Shown here piece after piece: positions 53,466 to 62,586 of a stretch of 64,000 nucleotides of DNA. The position numbers were made by a program, and so were the translations under genes. Every line of letters begins with the position of its first letter. The first letter of the stretch is position 1. The DNA comes from Thermoplasmatales archaeon. GTDB lineage: Archaea; Thermoplasmatota; Thermoplasmata; Thermoplasmatales; Thermoplasmataceae. The stretch lies in contig DAHXNF010000036.1 in assembly GCA_027366585.1 (NCBI GenBank), positions 62,001 to 126,000 on the forward strand. Direction: 5' to 3'. The notes beneath the pieces were generated by a model, which saw only the letters and a list, made by a program, of their open reading frames with translations, was not told where the DNA came from and did not search any database.

Positions 53466-54605
53466 CTAGATTTTAATCCCGTTATCGACGAGTATCCTTC
53501 CTTCGCCAATTACAGTCGAAGGATAACTAGTGAGATCGAAAGGATCCCCGGACCAGAGGATGAGGGATGATTTGTAGCCTTTCCTGATCCTCCCAATACC
53601 TTCTGCTCCGATTATTTCCGCAGTGCTGCTCGTTACGTGCGCAATAGCCTCCGCCTTCGTCATGCCGAATCTGAGAAAGTGACGCATAGTGTAGAACATG
53701 TTCCTCTGCAGGATAACGGGGTGATCACTCATCATACCGAATTTCACGCCGGATTTCAGGACGTATTCACAGTTTCTCCATGTCTCATGCTTGAGTTCCA
53801 CTTTATACGGATGAGAATCCAGCGGACCGTAAATTAAGGGTATGTTCAGTTTTTTCAAATACTCGAAAGGTTTTGAATTGAAGATATCCAGTCCGTGATT
53901 CACCACGAACTTGAAACCGAATTCGTTTGAAAGCTGCATTGCAATATAAAGGTCATCCACCTTGTGCAGGTGGATCATCAGTTTGTATTTTCCGGAGATT
54001 ATGTCCATGAAAACCTCGGTCAGCGGTTCAATTTCCTCAGGGAGTTTCTTCTTTTTGTCCAGCAGCTTCGTTGTCCTGACTGCCTTTATGAAATTTTCCC
54101 TGAGCAGAGCAACCGCTCCCATTCTGGTCGAAGGCCTTTTTCCCTTCCATTCTACCGTGCTGCGTGGATTATATCCAAGGGCTGCCTTGATCCCGATCTC
54201 CTTGATGAATGCATCCTTCGTGTTACTGGCGAAATTCCTGATAAGTGCTGCCTTCCCGCCGATCGGATTACCGCTTCCTGGAAGAACGGTGGAATAAAGT
54301 ACACCGGACTCCACGGATTCACTAAATGCATGATCATCCATATATATGCTGTCAATGGCCCTTACAAGCGGATATATGGAATCCATCCGCTCGTTTGCCT
54401 CGCTCTCCGACATTGGCTCGCCTGCCCTGTCCATTCCGATGTGGCTATGCCCGTCAACAATAGCGGGCGTCACTATTCCCTCCCCAATAAGTTCTCCTTC
54501 TGGCTTCTTCTTTCCGATATATCTGACCTCGCTGTCGAACGCAATGTACTGATCCCTGGTCTCGGTATCCCCATCAAAAAGCGTTGTTGCCCGTATAACC
54601 TTCAT
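53466..54605 (-). CDS. Amidohydrolase (imidazolonepropionase/dihydroorotase-like metal hydrolase)
   Basis: A 379-residue TIM-barrel amidohydrolase. VTPAIVDGHSHIGM near residue 48 holds the HxH metal site; KLMIHLHKVDDL near 206 and FKFVVNHGLDIF near 225 carry further His ligands, and MMSDHPVIL near 296 the catalytic Asp. The end, GYKSSLILWSGDPFDLTSYPSTVIGEGRILVDNG, is the composite beta-sandwich part. Substrate unknown. ATG 54605 is supported by AAAATAAATAC on the minus strand 25 bases upstream; a longer frame to 54692 would overlap the divergent gene promoter. Confidence 0.85.
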   Translation of the reverse strand: MKVIRATTLFDGDTETRDQYIAFDSEVRYIGKKKPEGELIGEGIVTPAIVDGHSHIGMDRAGEPMSESEANERMDSIYPLVRAIDSIYMDDHAFSESVESGVLYSTVLPGSGNPIGGKAALIRNFASNTKDAFIKEIGIKAALGYNPRSTVEWKGKRPSTRMGAVALLRENFIKAVRTTKLLDKKKKLPEEIEPLTEVFMDIISGKYKLMIHLHKVDDLYIAMQLSNEFGFKFVVNHGLDIFNSKPFEYLKKLNIPLIYGPLDSHPYKVELKHETWRNCEYVLKSGVKFGMMSDHPVILQRNMFYTMRHFLRFGMTKAEAIAHVTSSTAEIIGAEGIGRIRKGYKSSLILWSGDPFDLTSYPSTVIGEGRILVDNGIKI

Positions 54606-54624
54606 AGCAAGTGACCGCGTTTCC

Positions 54625-54635
54625 GTATTTATTTT
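54625..54635 (-). promoter_or_regulatory. TATA box of the amidohydrolase gene
   Basis: Minus-strand AAAATAAATAC, centred 25 bases before the ATG at 54605, fits a leaderless transcript and supports the short form of the protein. Confidence 0.55.
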
Positions 54636-54695
54636 TTGCAGGCCGCTGTATAGGAGAGGCAAAAACGACATATTCACCGGGACGATAGGCATAAG

Positions 54696-54950
54696 TTGAA
54701 GGGATCACTATACAGGAAGAGGTATGTTCTCCTTAAGGCGGAGAATGATGGCAGCCTTGATTCGGGACTGGACCAGATCAGGCTGAAATTCGGGTCAAGG
54801 ATGAAGTTCAGGGAGGGTGCTTATGCCATCGTACTCACAGATCAGTTCCAGAAGGATGCCCTGTGCCGCTTCGTGACCGTAGGGCTGAAAGGTGTCTCAG
54901 TCGTAACTGTCAGCGGGACCATTAGAAAGTGCAAGAAAAAAATTTCATGA
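54696..54950 (+). CDS. rnp2: RNase P protein subunit Rnp2 (Pop5-like)
   Basis: An 84-residue basic protein. Its N-terminus RKRYVLLKAEN, the middle KFREGAYAIVLTDQFQKDALCRFVTVGL and the C-terminal VVTVSGTIRKCKKKI follow the archaeal Pop5/Rnp2 pattern, where the SGTIKK-type end is the best mark. It would bind RNase P RNA and help mature tRNA 5' ends. It is shorter than usual (about 100-120 residues), so the identification is probable, not certain. The start is TTG 54696; no better codon is in frame. It is convergent with rfcL. Confidence 0.7.
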   Translation: MKGSLYRKRYVLLKAENDGSLDSGLDQIRLKFGSRMKFREGAYAIVLTDQFQKDALCRFVTVGLKGVSVVTVSGTIRKCKKKIS

Positions 54951-54958
54951 ATTTGCGT

Positions 54959-56236
54959 TTATTTGCCTACCAGTACTCTTGCTTCGGCTTCTGAGAATTG
55001 CAACTTGGCTGCAAGTGCTGTGAATGTCTGTCCTGATGATTGCGCAAGCATCCGGAAAAACCATTCGTAACTGGATATCGTTCCCGTTGACGTGTGATTG
55101 TATCTTGCAAGCTTTAGATGGACTGATTTCCTGGATTCCCTGGCTTCCCTGACAGCAGACATCCTGCTCAGGTATACCGGAAACTGGAACTTGATGAAAT
55201 GCTTTTCTGAATTTTCCAGAGTGGATCCTGTAAGAGCAGCTATCTCCTGTGCATATCCCTGGAAGGCGTAGTGCTGTTTCCTTATCACGTAGCCATTGTA
55301 GAGATCGGCGGTTGCTATGTTTTCATAAGAGGCTGCCAGATCCTCCGGGTTTTCAGCAACGTCTGCGAGGTTCTCGTCTATCCAAAGCAGAAACTGGTCT
55401 ATTGTGAAATCCTTGTCTGCAAGTGCGGAGAAACTCTTTGCAGGATCCCGATTTATGAGAACGCTTTCAAGCGTCCTGAAAATATTGACAGGTTCGTCCC
55501 TGCCTCCGGATATCGCGGTTGCGAGGGCTGAGGCGGCTGCCTCGACATCGTTAAGGATGGCACGTATATCTGTGCCGTTTCGATCGAATATCTCATTCAG
55601 GACCTCCGGCCGGATCGATTTACCCTCCTTTTCAAGTATGTCCCTTACTCTTTTCAACAGTTTCAGCCTGAAGTTCTTGGAATTATTATCATTCCTTCTC
55701 GCATACTGCTTGAATTCTACCGTATCTGATACAGAGATAACGGCATCAGCACCGTTCTTTCTCCTGAATTCATAGTAGTCGTTCATTGTCAGTATGATCG
55801 GGCATGCAGTACTCCTGATAATAGATCCAAGCTCCCGGATGCCACCTGAATCAGTTCCGCTACGGCCCGCATCAATGTTGTCCGCCTCGTCTATCAGTAT
55901 AATCTTGTCCGGCTTTCCTCCAGATTCGGAAAAATCGGAGAATATGTCTCTTGTTGTTGCGGCGTTTCCCGCTATCTCCTTCATTTTATCACTGTTTCTC
56001 TGCGAGGACCCGTTCATCTCTATAACCGGTATGCCAAAACTGCTTGCTATGCAGTATGCAGTCGTGCTCTTACCTGTACCAGGTGGACCAAATAGAATAA
56101 GTGACTTCCTTTGCGGTTTACCTGATAGCCATTTCTCCACCCATGAGTATATCCTGATGTATAGATCGTCTGTAATCACAAGATCCTGCAGTGTCTTGGG
56201 CCGGTATTTTTCACTCCATGGCATTTTGGCTTTCAT
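54959..56236 (-). CDS. rfcL: Replication factor C large subunit
   Basis: A 425-residue clamp-loader subunit that opens PCNA with RfcS using ATP. The N-terminal WSEKYRPKTLQDLV is the RFC box; Walker A is FGPPGTGKSTTAYCIA near residue 49, Walker B ILIDEADNID near 105. The C-terminal collar domain is from ~250. A C-terminal PCNA-binding peptide, common in this family, cannot be recognised (end EAEARVLVGK). ATG at 56236 or 56224 (MPWSEKY). The clamp itself is at 30380. Confidence 0.92.
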   Translation of the reverse strand: MKAKMPWSEKYRPKTLQDLVITDDLYIRIYSWVEKWLSGKPQRKSLILFGPPGTGKSTTAYCIASSFGIPVIEMNGSSQRNSDKMKEIAGNAATTRDIFSDFSESGGKPDKIILIDEADNIDAGRSGTDSGGIRELGSIIRSTACPIILTMNDYYEFRRKNGADAVISVSDTVEFKQYARRNDNNSKNFRLKLLKRVRDILEKEGKSIRPEVLNEIFDRNGTDIRAILNDVEAAASALATAISGGRDEPVNIFRTLESVLINRDPAKSFSALADKDFTIDQFLLWIDENLADVAENPEDLAASYENIATADLYNGYVIRKQHYAFQGYAQEIAALTGSTLENSEKHFIKFQFPVYLSRMSAVREARESRKSVHLKLARYNHTSTGTISSYEWFFRMLAQSSGQTFTALAAKLQFSEAEARVLVGK

Positions 56237-56292
56237 CCTGAACTGACTGCTATTCAGTCTGTATCTGATAGAGACATAGATAATATTTATTC

Positions 56293-57846
56293 TTGCTTAT
56301 TGATACCTCGGTATTGTTTACAACTAAGACACCGGTACTTGTTGTCCAGAACGTTCTGAACAGCATCTTTGGCCTTGTGGGTGTGTATTTCATCACGAGG
56401 TACTATCCGGTAGCATGGGGAGTCCTATCATTTGGTATAGGGTTCGTTGGAGTCATGTCTTTTCTTACCGATCTCGGCTATTCCACTGCATATGTCAGGT
56501 ACATGGCAACTGGAGAAGACGAGGGAGTTGCGAATTCCAATTTTCTTTTCATTAAACTCTTACTTGGTTTCCTATTTGCGTTCGTGACATATGCTTCATT
56601 GCTGATCTGGACCGACGTGCTTCATAGAGGGTTTGAACAATCTGTGGAGTACTGGGTAGTTCTCGGCCTGATTCCATACTATTTCTTCATGAGTCTTGGG
56701 TCGTTTCCGCAGTCTTACCATAGATCCCACATGCAATCGGCTAGATTTGCCATTCCACTTATTGCCGATGCAATAATTCGCAACTCCCTCTTCATAATTA
56801 TTGGCGTAATAGCAATCTTGCGGCCGGGGATGCTGTCAGAAATTACGGCTGCCATCTTTGTCTCACTTGCGTACGATTTTTCCTATTTTGCTTATTTTGC
56901 CGTATCTTACTACCTGGGCAGGCCATGGAGATTTTCAAAGATTAGCTTGGCGACTATAAAGAAATACACGAAAATAGCGCTTCCGCTTTCACTTGCAACG
57001 GTCATAGGCACAGTCAATGGCAATCTGGACAAGGTCATTATTCAGTTCTTCTGGGGAGATTTCGCAACAGGCGGCTTTTACCTGGCACAGAAAATTGCCC
57101 TTATTCTCAGCAGCCTGGGCACAGCTATCACGGCCTTTTTCCTGCCAATCCTCTCCAAACTTCATTCCGAGGAAGATGTAAAGAACCTGAACAAGCAGAC
57201 CAATGAGTTTGAACGCCTGGTAGTGATATTCATCCTGCCATTTGTGGTTGTAACTTTCTTCCTCAGCTACTACATAATAAGGATTTTCAGTGCAATCTAT
57301 ACGCCATACTCAGAGATACTTGCTGTCCTCTCACTGAATGCGATCTTCGTAGTTCTTATGGTCCCTTCAAGTTCCGCTCTGATAGCGAAGGGAAAAGCAA
57401 AGTCAGTCGGCCTGCTTACAGTTGCATCCCTTGTCATGAATATAATCCTTAACCTCATCCTTATACCTTCGGAAATCTTCGGTTTCTCGGGACTATCCCT
57501 TGGCCCTCTTGGTGGCGGGGTAAGCTCACTTGTTGCAAGCTTTTTCCTTTATGTTTCGCTCAGAGTGTCGCTTTACAGAACATCCGGGATAAAATTCAGC
57601 CCAAATACCTTCTATCCTCTCCTTCCTGCAGCGGTCGAGGCTCTCTTCATCTATTTCTTTATAATGTTTATTAGTCCTCAAAGAATATTCATACTGCTGC
57701 CGCTGATATTTGTATCTGTGGCTGTCTTCATTGGTGCGCTTCTCCTGACGAAGCAGATGGAGTGGAAGGAGTTCCGTGCCTTTTCAACAAACCTGCTTAA
57801 CCCCTTTCATGTAACAAATACCCTAAGGAGCGAAAAGAAAGAGTAG
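56293..57846 (+). CDS. Polysaccharide/oligosaccharide flippase (MOP superfamily)
   Basis: A 517-residue membrane protein with about fourteen helices, in the arrangement of Wzx/MVIN-type flippases that move lipid-linked oligosaccharides across the membrane. GVLSFGIGFVGVMSFLTDLGYSTAYVRYMA near residue 42 and GNLDKVIIQFFWGDFATGGFYLAQKIALIL near 236 are the typical D-x-x-x-x-x-x-x-G segments. It may serve the glycosylation of surface proteins such as those at 26722 and 38863. TTG 56293 is the upstream start; because AATATTTAT sits at 56282-56290, a leaderless TTG at 56314 is a good alternative. Confidence 0.8.
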   Translation: MLIDTSVLFTTKTPVLVVQNVLNSIFGLVGVYFITRYYPVAWGVLSFGIGFVGVMSFLTDLGYSTAYVRYMATGEDEGVANSNFLFIKLLLGFLFAFVTYASLLIWTDVLHRGFEQSVEYWVVLGLIPYYFFMSLGSFPQSYHRSHMQSARFAIPLIADAIIRNSLFIIIGVIAILRPGMLSEITAAIFVSLAYDFSYFAYFAVSYYLGRPWRFSKISLATIKKYTKIALPLSLATVIGTVNGNLDKVIIQFFWGDFATGGFYLAQKIALILSSLGTAITAFFLPILSKLHSEEDVKNLNKQTNEFERLVVIFILPFVVVTFFLSYYIIRIFSAIYTPYSEILAVLSLNAIFVVLMVPSSSALIAKGKAKSVGLLTVASLVMNIILNLILIPSEIFGFSGLSLGPLGGGVSSLVASFFLYVSLRVSLYRTSGIKFSPNTFYPLLPAAVEALFIYFFIMFISPQRIFILLPLIFVSVAVFIGALLLTKQMEWKEFRAFSTNLLNPFHVTNTLRSEKKE

Positions 57847-57848
57847 TT

Positions 57849-59036
57849 TCACATATTCTCCTTGCCAATGGTCTCCCTTGCGATTATTACCTTCATTATT
57901 TCCCTGGATCCCTCTGCTAGCTGGAACGACCTGATTCCCCGAAGGGCCCATTCTTCCGGACAATCCTTGGAATAGCCATAGGCTCCCTGCCATTGCAGGG
58001 CGTCGTTGATTGCATCGAATGCCCATGTTGTCGTGAGAAGCTTCGCTATCGCGATCTCCTTGCTAACCTGGAACCTGGTGAAGCGCCCGCTTTTCTGCTC
58101 TTCTGCATACATCCAGAGAGCCTTGTAAGCAGTGGTTCTTGCCGCCTCCATTCTTGCTACATGATCTGCAAGCTGGAACTGGAGTCCCTGGAACTTCACG
58201 ATTGGCTTGCCGAAAGCTTTCCTGTTTTTCATGTACTCGATCCCGTTTTCCAGGGATTTAAGGGCAGCACCGGCTGATATGACAGAAATGAGTCCGCGCG
58301 CGAATTCAAAGCCCTCGTGTATTATCTTGAACCCTTGATTCAGCTTCCCGAGCATGTAATCCTTGGGAATGCTTATGTCCTTGAAGCTGTATGCTGCCCA
58401 CGAAGAACCCTCTCTGCCCATTTCCTGCAGGTACGTAATATCGAAAGACCTGTCATATGGCATGTAGAAAAGAGAAACACCATCGGTTCCCTTTTTCGTG
58501 TCTGTTTTGAGAACAGTAACGAAGCCCCCGCCGATTTCTGCTATGTCTCGAACCAGGCTTATGTAAGCCTTCTCTCCGCTGGCGATGTATCTGTTTTCCT
58601 TTTCGATTGCGTATGACTTCATGGATCCAATATCAGATCCAAAATTTGGCTCCGTGGATGCTATCCCCACTATTCGTTCGCCCTTTACAACTTTAGGAAG
58701 AAGTTCACTCTTCAGGCTCGCGGTACCGTACTTTGAAACAAGGTATGACCATGCATTGTCTACCAGGAAAAGAACAGGAATGGATGCAGTTGGATCAGCC
58801 CTGGAAATCTCTTCAGCAACAATTGCAGTTGCAATCGGATCTGCTCCCATTCCGCCGTATTCTTCGGGAACGTTCATCCCCAGGAAGTTCATTTTCGCCA
58901 TTGCCTTCCATATTGAAGATGGCATTCTCCTCTCATTGATCATCTGCTTGACTTTAGGCGCAATTTCACGTTCGCAAAATTCCCTTGCCGTTTCTCTGAG
59001 AATTTCCTGTTCATCACTGAATGAATAATCCAGCAT
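57849..59036 (-). CDS. Acyl-CoA dehydrogenase (third copy)
   Basis: A 395-residue acyl-CoA dehydrogenase with complete motifs: VGIASTEPNFGSDIGSMKSYA for FAD contact, RKAFGKPIVKFQGLQFQLADHVARMEAARTTAYKA in the helical domain, and QLAEGSREIMKVIIARETIG at the end with the catalytic Glu position. It is independent of the thiolase operon and convergent with the flippase gene (two bases between stops). The substrate may be a different chain length from that of the 48079/49188 pair. Confidence 0.9.
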   Translation of the reverse strand: MLDYSFSDEQEILRETAREFCEREIAPKVKQMINERRMPSSIWKAMAKMNFLGMNVPEEYGGMGADPIATAIVAEEISRADPTASIPVLFLVDNAWSYLVSKYGTASLKSELLPKVVKGERIVGIASTEPNFGSDIGSMKSYAIEKENRYIASGEKAYISLVRDIAEIGGGFVTVLKTDTKKGTDGVSLFYMPYDRSFDITYLQEMGREGSSWAAYSFKDISIPKDYMLGKLNQGFKIIHEGFEFARGLISVISAGAALKSLENGIEYMKNRKAFGKPIVKFQGLQFQLADHVARMEAARTTAYKALWMYAEEQKSGRFTRFQVSKEIAIAKLLTTTWAFDAINDALQWQGAYGYSKDCPEEWALRGIRSFQLAEGSREIMKVIIARETIGKENM

Positions 59037-59083
59037 AACTCATCAGCACTGGATGCTAATATTATATAATATCTGAACGCCAG

Positions 59084-60022
59084 TTATATTGCAGAAAAAT
59101 CGATCTTCGCTTTTGACGGATCCTTGCAGATAAGTGCTACCCTGCTCTCCCTTCTTTCTGCGGTGTACACATAGCCAAGATTCTCAGCAAGCTTCCTGGA
59201 AAAGTTCACTATAGAGTCATGCGATGGCATATTGTCCTGGCTCAAGTTTGCTATAGATGCGCCAACATGAACATAACCCTTCGATTCTACGAAATCAGGA
59301 TCAGCCCTCCTGTCCATTTCTGTGTACTCATCGAGGTAGGGGAAGTTTACATCCTTTACAAGGGTGTGCCTGATCACCTTCCTCGTATCGAGTGAAGGCA
59401 GGAGATCCAGTGTCCGGTTGAAATTTTCCCATGCGTTGCCAATGGCAGGGTTCAATACGCTGTTGAATATGGACTTGGTTGGGCCTGCAACTGTAACATA
59501 GAGCTGTGTCGGGAGCGGATCAAGTTTCTCGAGAACCATGGGGAGGGTGCCATTCGTGACGAGGAATGTGGAGATTCCTCTTTTCCTTGCAAGTGCAATG
59601 AATTCCCCCAACCTGGAATAAAGAGTGGGTTCTCCTGTAAGAGAGATCGCAATGTGTTTCGGATCCTGCGATTCGTCCCACTTCTCCCTTGATACTTTGG
59701 GATTTCCCTTGAATCCATTGAGGAGTTTCTTGTGTGCTTTTATGCTCTCCTCTAAAATGAACGCCGGGTCGTCCTCGTCAGATATGTGCATGCCGTCAAA
59801 ACCCTGGAAGCGCCAGCAGAATGAGCAATTCTCGGTACAGGAAGAGACGGCTGGAGTCATCTGAACACACTGGTGCGACTTTATTCCATAAAAAGTCCCC
59901 TTGTAGCAGCCCTCGCCACCTCTTAATTCGCTTTTTGTCCAGTGGCAAACTTTTACCGCTGAATGCTTGCCCACTAAGGAATAGTGCTGTTTCCTGTATA
60001 TCTGCTCATACTGCGTTTCCAC
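59084..60022 (-). CDS. taw1: tRNA 4-demethylwyosine synthase Taw1 (radical SAM)
   Basis: A 312-residue radical SAM enzyme that forms the tricyclic base of wyosine at position 37 of tRNA-Phe. The CxxxCxxC site is SSCTENCSFCWRFQG near residues 74-88, preceded by KSHQCVQMTPA, and GEPTLYSRLGEFIALARKRGISTFLVTNG near 145 is the GEP motif region. GTG 60022 is preferred: CTTAAATAAA on the minus strand (60041-60050) lies 23 bases upstream, as in other leaderless genes here; an open frame extends to 60100 without a better start. Confidence 0.92.
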   Translation of the reverse strand: METQYEQIYRKQHYSLVGKHSAVKVCHWTKSELRGGEGCYKGTFYGIKSHQCVQMTPAVSSCTENCSFCWRFQGFDGMHISDEDDPAFILEESIKAHKKLLNGFKGNPKVSREKWDESQDPKHIAISLTGEPTLYSRLGEFIALARKRGISTFLVTNGTLPMVLEKLDPLPTQLYVTVAGPTKSIFNSVLNPAIGNAWENFNRTLDLLPSLDTRKVIRHTLVKDVNFPYLDEYTEMDRRADPDFVESKGYVHVGASIANLSQDNMPSHDSIVNFSRKLAENLGYVYTAERRESRVALICKDPSKAKIDFSAI

Positions 60023-60040
60023 ACTTCTGGAAGTTACTGC

Positions 60041-60050
60041 TTTATTTAAG
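60041..60050 (-). promoter_or_regulatory. TATA box of taw1
   Basis: CTTAAATAAA on the minus strand is centred about 23 bases before GTG 60022 and supports a leaderless GTG start. Confidence 0.5.
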
Positions 60051-60119
60051 CTTTGACAACATATTTCCAAAAAGCAATTATTCAATGCCAGAAGATGCAA
60101 GTTTATGACGGTGTCACAT

Positions 60120-60135
60120 GTTGAACCTGTTCAAC
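60120..60135. promoter_or_regulatory. Perfect palindrome, candidate operator
   Basis: GTTGAAC-CT-GTTCAAC is an exact 7-base inverted repeat with a 2-base centre in the divergent spacer between taw1 and the oxidoreductase operon, about 48 bases before the latter's ATG. Position and symmetry suggest binding of a dimeric regulator; which one is unknown. Confidence 0.45.
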
Positions 60136-60182
60136 CAAAAGTAGTTAAGTTTTGGTTTTCTGCATAATAAAGAGGATTAAGC

Positions 60183-61361
60183 ATGATGCAAACACAAAAA
60201 CAGCAAATGATACGACTGGAGGTAAATTATCGCGGTATTTTCCAGAAAACATTGGCTTACCATATTTCTGGAGACATTGTGTACATAGCTCATAAAGAGG
60301 GGAAGACAGCCTTCTCCAACGGCAGATACAGCGATGATCCGCAGAGGAATGGTATACCGTGCGCCAACTTCGCCTATTTTTCCAAGGATCTGTCTGAAGA
60401 GGACCTTGAAGCTGAAGCAAGCGCATCAATGGACATAAAAGAAGCTGAAGTTGTCATAGTAGTTGATGACACCATGGTAAAAGGTCTTGAACCATGGGGA
60501 GGCTATGGAATTCGACCGATAAATGAGAAGGTCGTGAAGAACGGAGTGATGCTTATAGTGAGCAACAGGAAACCTGCAGATCTCATAGCTCAGATGGAGA
60601 AAAAGAATTATGATTATAGGCTTGCTATAATGCCTGGAGAGGCAAGCTTTGCCGGCCTATGGTACTTCAAGGATGACATGACTGATGTAAGAGTACTCGG
60701 GGCAATAGCGAAGGTAGCACCGGAGATTGCCTCGATCGATACTGTGGCTGACTACGTTTCCACTAAGTACAAGAGCAAGGAAAAGGCGGCAGCTGCCAGG
60801 AAAGCATACGATGAGGTAAAAGTATCCACGGTGAAAGCTGGAGAGGGGATAGTCTGGCCTTACCCGAAGCCGGTTCTTCCCGGATGGAAGAGTTTTGATG
60901 ATGGAGTTTACGTGAAAGGAGTAAAGAGAGGTTTCCAGATGGGGCCCAGGGGCCAGAACAGGAACCCAGACTTCAAACGTGGAACCAGCAAGACACAGAG
61001 ACCCGTTGTCAGGTTCGATATATGTACAAAGTGTACTCTCTGCTGGTACGACTGCCCTGATGAAGTGTTTGATCCTACAACAGAAGGTCTTTATGACGTT
61101 AATTACGAGTACTGTACGGGATGCGGCAGATGCGCAGAAGTGTGCCCGGTAGAGGATTGCATAGTTATGGTAGATGAACTCAAATTCGAGAACCAGGACT
61201 CTCCATATGTTCTGTACAAGAAAGACCCAGAGAAATATGTCAAATGGGCCGAGGAGAAGAAAGGTCATGAGAGATTGATGCCCAGTCCCGTAACTGGTAA
61301 GGGCAACACTGTGACAAAGGTAGAGGCTTCAAAGCCTTTCAAGAAGGGAGTGGTGAAGTAA
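60183..61361 (+). CDS. 2-oxoacid:ferredoxin oxidoreductase, fused gamma-delta subunit
   Basis: A 392-residue fusion: a gamma-like domain (residues ~10-215), a linker, and a delta-like ferredoxin domain (about 285-345) with CTKCTLCWYDCP and CTGCGRCAEVCPVEDC. The gamma part has lost the GRGGQG signature (here NYRGIFQKT), so it belongs to a distant branch. A fused gamma-delta, followed by alpha and beta, is the gene arrangement of oxalate oxidoreductase of Moorella. ATG 60183 or 60186; ATG 60207 is a third option. It is the first gene of the operon and lies after the 60120-60135 palindrome. Confidence 0.82.
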   Translation: MMQTQKQQMIRLEVNYRGIFQKTLAYHISGDIVYIAHKEGKTAFSNGRYSDDPQRNGIPCANFAYFSKDLSEEDLEAEASASMDIKEAEVVIVVDDTMVKGLEPWGGYGIRPINEKVVKNGVMLIVSNRKPADLIAQMEKKNYDYRLAIMPGEASFAGLWYFKDDMTDVRVLGAIAKVAPEIASIDTVADYVSTKYKSKEKAAAARKAYDEVKVSTVKAGEGIVWPYPKPVLPGWKSFDDGVYVKGVKRGFQMGPRGQNRNPDFKRGTSKTQRPVVRFDICTKCTLCWYDCPDEVFDPTTEGLYDVNYEYCTGCGRCAEVCPVEDCIVMVDELKFENQDSPYVLYKKDPEKYVKWAEEKKGHERLMPSPVTGKGNTVTKVEASKPFKKGVVK

Positions 61362-61362
61362 A

Positions 61363-62571
61363 ATGGCTGTTAAAATGGAAACAAAATCTGTATTTGACCG
61401 CGAAGAACTTATGACTGGTACCGACGCGGTTGCTGAGGCGGTCAAGCTCGTTGACGTCGATGTTTTTGCCGCATACCCGATCAGGCCATATACAGGCGTG
61501 ATGGATAGGCTTGCAAAGTTCATAGCAAACGGAGAGCTCGATGCTGAGTACATCGTAGCTGACGGGGAGCACTCACAGTTCGAGATAGGAAAGCATGCAT
61601 CATCTGTTGGTGCAAGAGCATTTGTTGGTAGTAGCGGAACTGGATGGCTTTACGCCATGGAGTCAATCGGTGTTACTGCGACAGACAGACTTCCGCTGGT
61701 GGCACTTGTTGGAAACAGGGCTCTAGACGATCCGGGAGCTTTTGGTGTAGAGCATAATGATGCCCTGCTCGTAAGAGATCTTGGCTGGCTCATTGGATGG
61801 GCTTCAACAGCACAGGAAGCCTTGGACACTACGCTGATTGCATACAGGGTCGCAGAAGATCCTACTGTAAGGATGCCTGCCGCCGTTGCGATGGATGGTG
61901 GTTACCTGACGCATTCCCAGCACATGGTTCGAGTACCGACAAAGGAGGCAGTCCGGGATTTCCTCCCCGCATATGATCTGGGAAACAGGAGAATGCACCC
62001 TGATAACCCTGTATCTATAGCTCCGCAGGTGAACGAGGACTGGGTCATGGAAATGAGAAGGCAGAACTACGAGGCTTCAAAGAGGTCAAGGAAGGTTCTA
62101 TATTCTGCATACGAGGAGTATAATGAAGTATTCCACTCAGAGTATGACAATCCCTTCATAGAGGAGACAAACGTTGAGGATGCAGACACAGTGCTGGTTG
62201 GAATGGGAAGCGCATCAGTGGTTGCAAGATCTGTTGCCCGCGAAATGAGGAAAGAGGGAAAGAAGGTTGGATTCCTGAAGATCAGATGGTATCGTCCATA
62301 CCCTACGGATGAGATAAGGAAAGCACTAAGCAATGCATCCAATGTAGGCATAATTGAGAGGAACTTTGCCATGGGAGCACCCGATGGAGGTGCCATAACC
62401 ATGCAGGACCTTCAGTCTGCGCTTTACGATGCCAAGAACCACCCGAGGGTTGTTGACTTCATAGCCGGGCTCGGTGGAAGAGAAATATCAAAAACAGAAG
62501 TAAGGAAAATGTACGAGATGACTGCCGACAAGAAATCTCCGAAAGTGTCTTGGATCGGCTTGAGGGAGTAA
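61363..62571 (+). CDS. 2-oxoacid:ferredoxin oxidoreductase alpha subunit with YPIRP motif (oxalate-oxidoreductase-like)
   Basis: A 402-residue alpha subunit with the usual transketolase-like N-terminal domain and a C-terminal domain (ADTVLVGMGSASVVARSVA ... FLKIRWYRPYPTDEI). Pyruvate enzymes have YPITP near the start; here residues 38-42 read YPIRP (VFAAYPIRPYTG). From memory of the literature, this Thr-to-Arg change marks oxalate oxidoreductase, where the Arg binds the second carboxylate. VADGEHSQFEIGKHASSVGARAFVGSSGTGWLYAMES is the conserved helix region, with D-G-E in place of E-H-E. It starts one base after the gamma-delta stop. Confidence 0.82.
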   Translation: MAVKMETKSVFDREELMTGTDAVAEAVKLVDVDVFAAYPIRPYTGVMDRLAKFIANGELDAEYIVADGEHSQFEIGKHASSVGARAFVGSSGTGWLYAMESIGVTATDRLPLVALVGNRALDDPGAFGVEHNDALLVRDLGWLIGWASTAQEALDTTLIAYRVAEDPTVRMPAAVAMDGGYLTHSQHMVRVPTKEAVRDFLPAYDLGNRRMHPDNPVSIAPQVNEDWVMEMRRQNYEASKRSRKVLYSAYEEYNEVFHSEYDNPFIEETNVEDADTVLVGMGSASVVARSVAREMRKEGKKVGFLKIRWYRPYPTDEIRKALSNASNVGIIERNFAMGAPDGGAITMQDLQSALYDAKNHPRVVDFIAGLGGREISKTEVRKMYEMTADKKSPKVSWIGLRE

Positions 62572-62586
62572 AGGGGGTAGAAAGAA

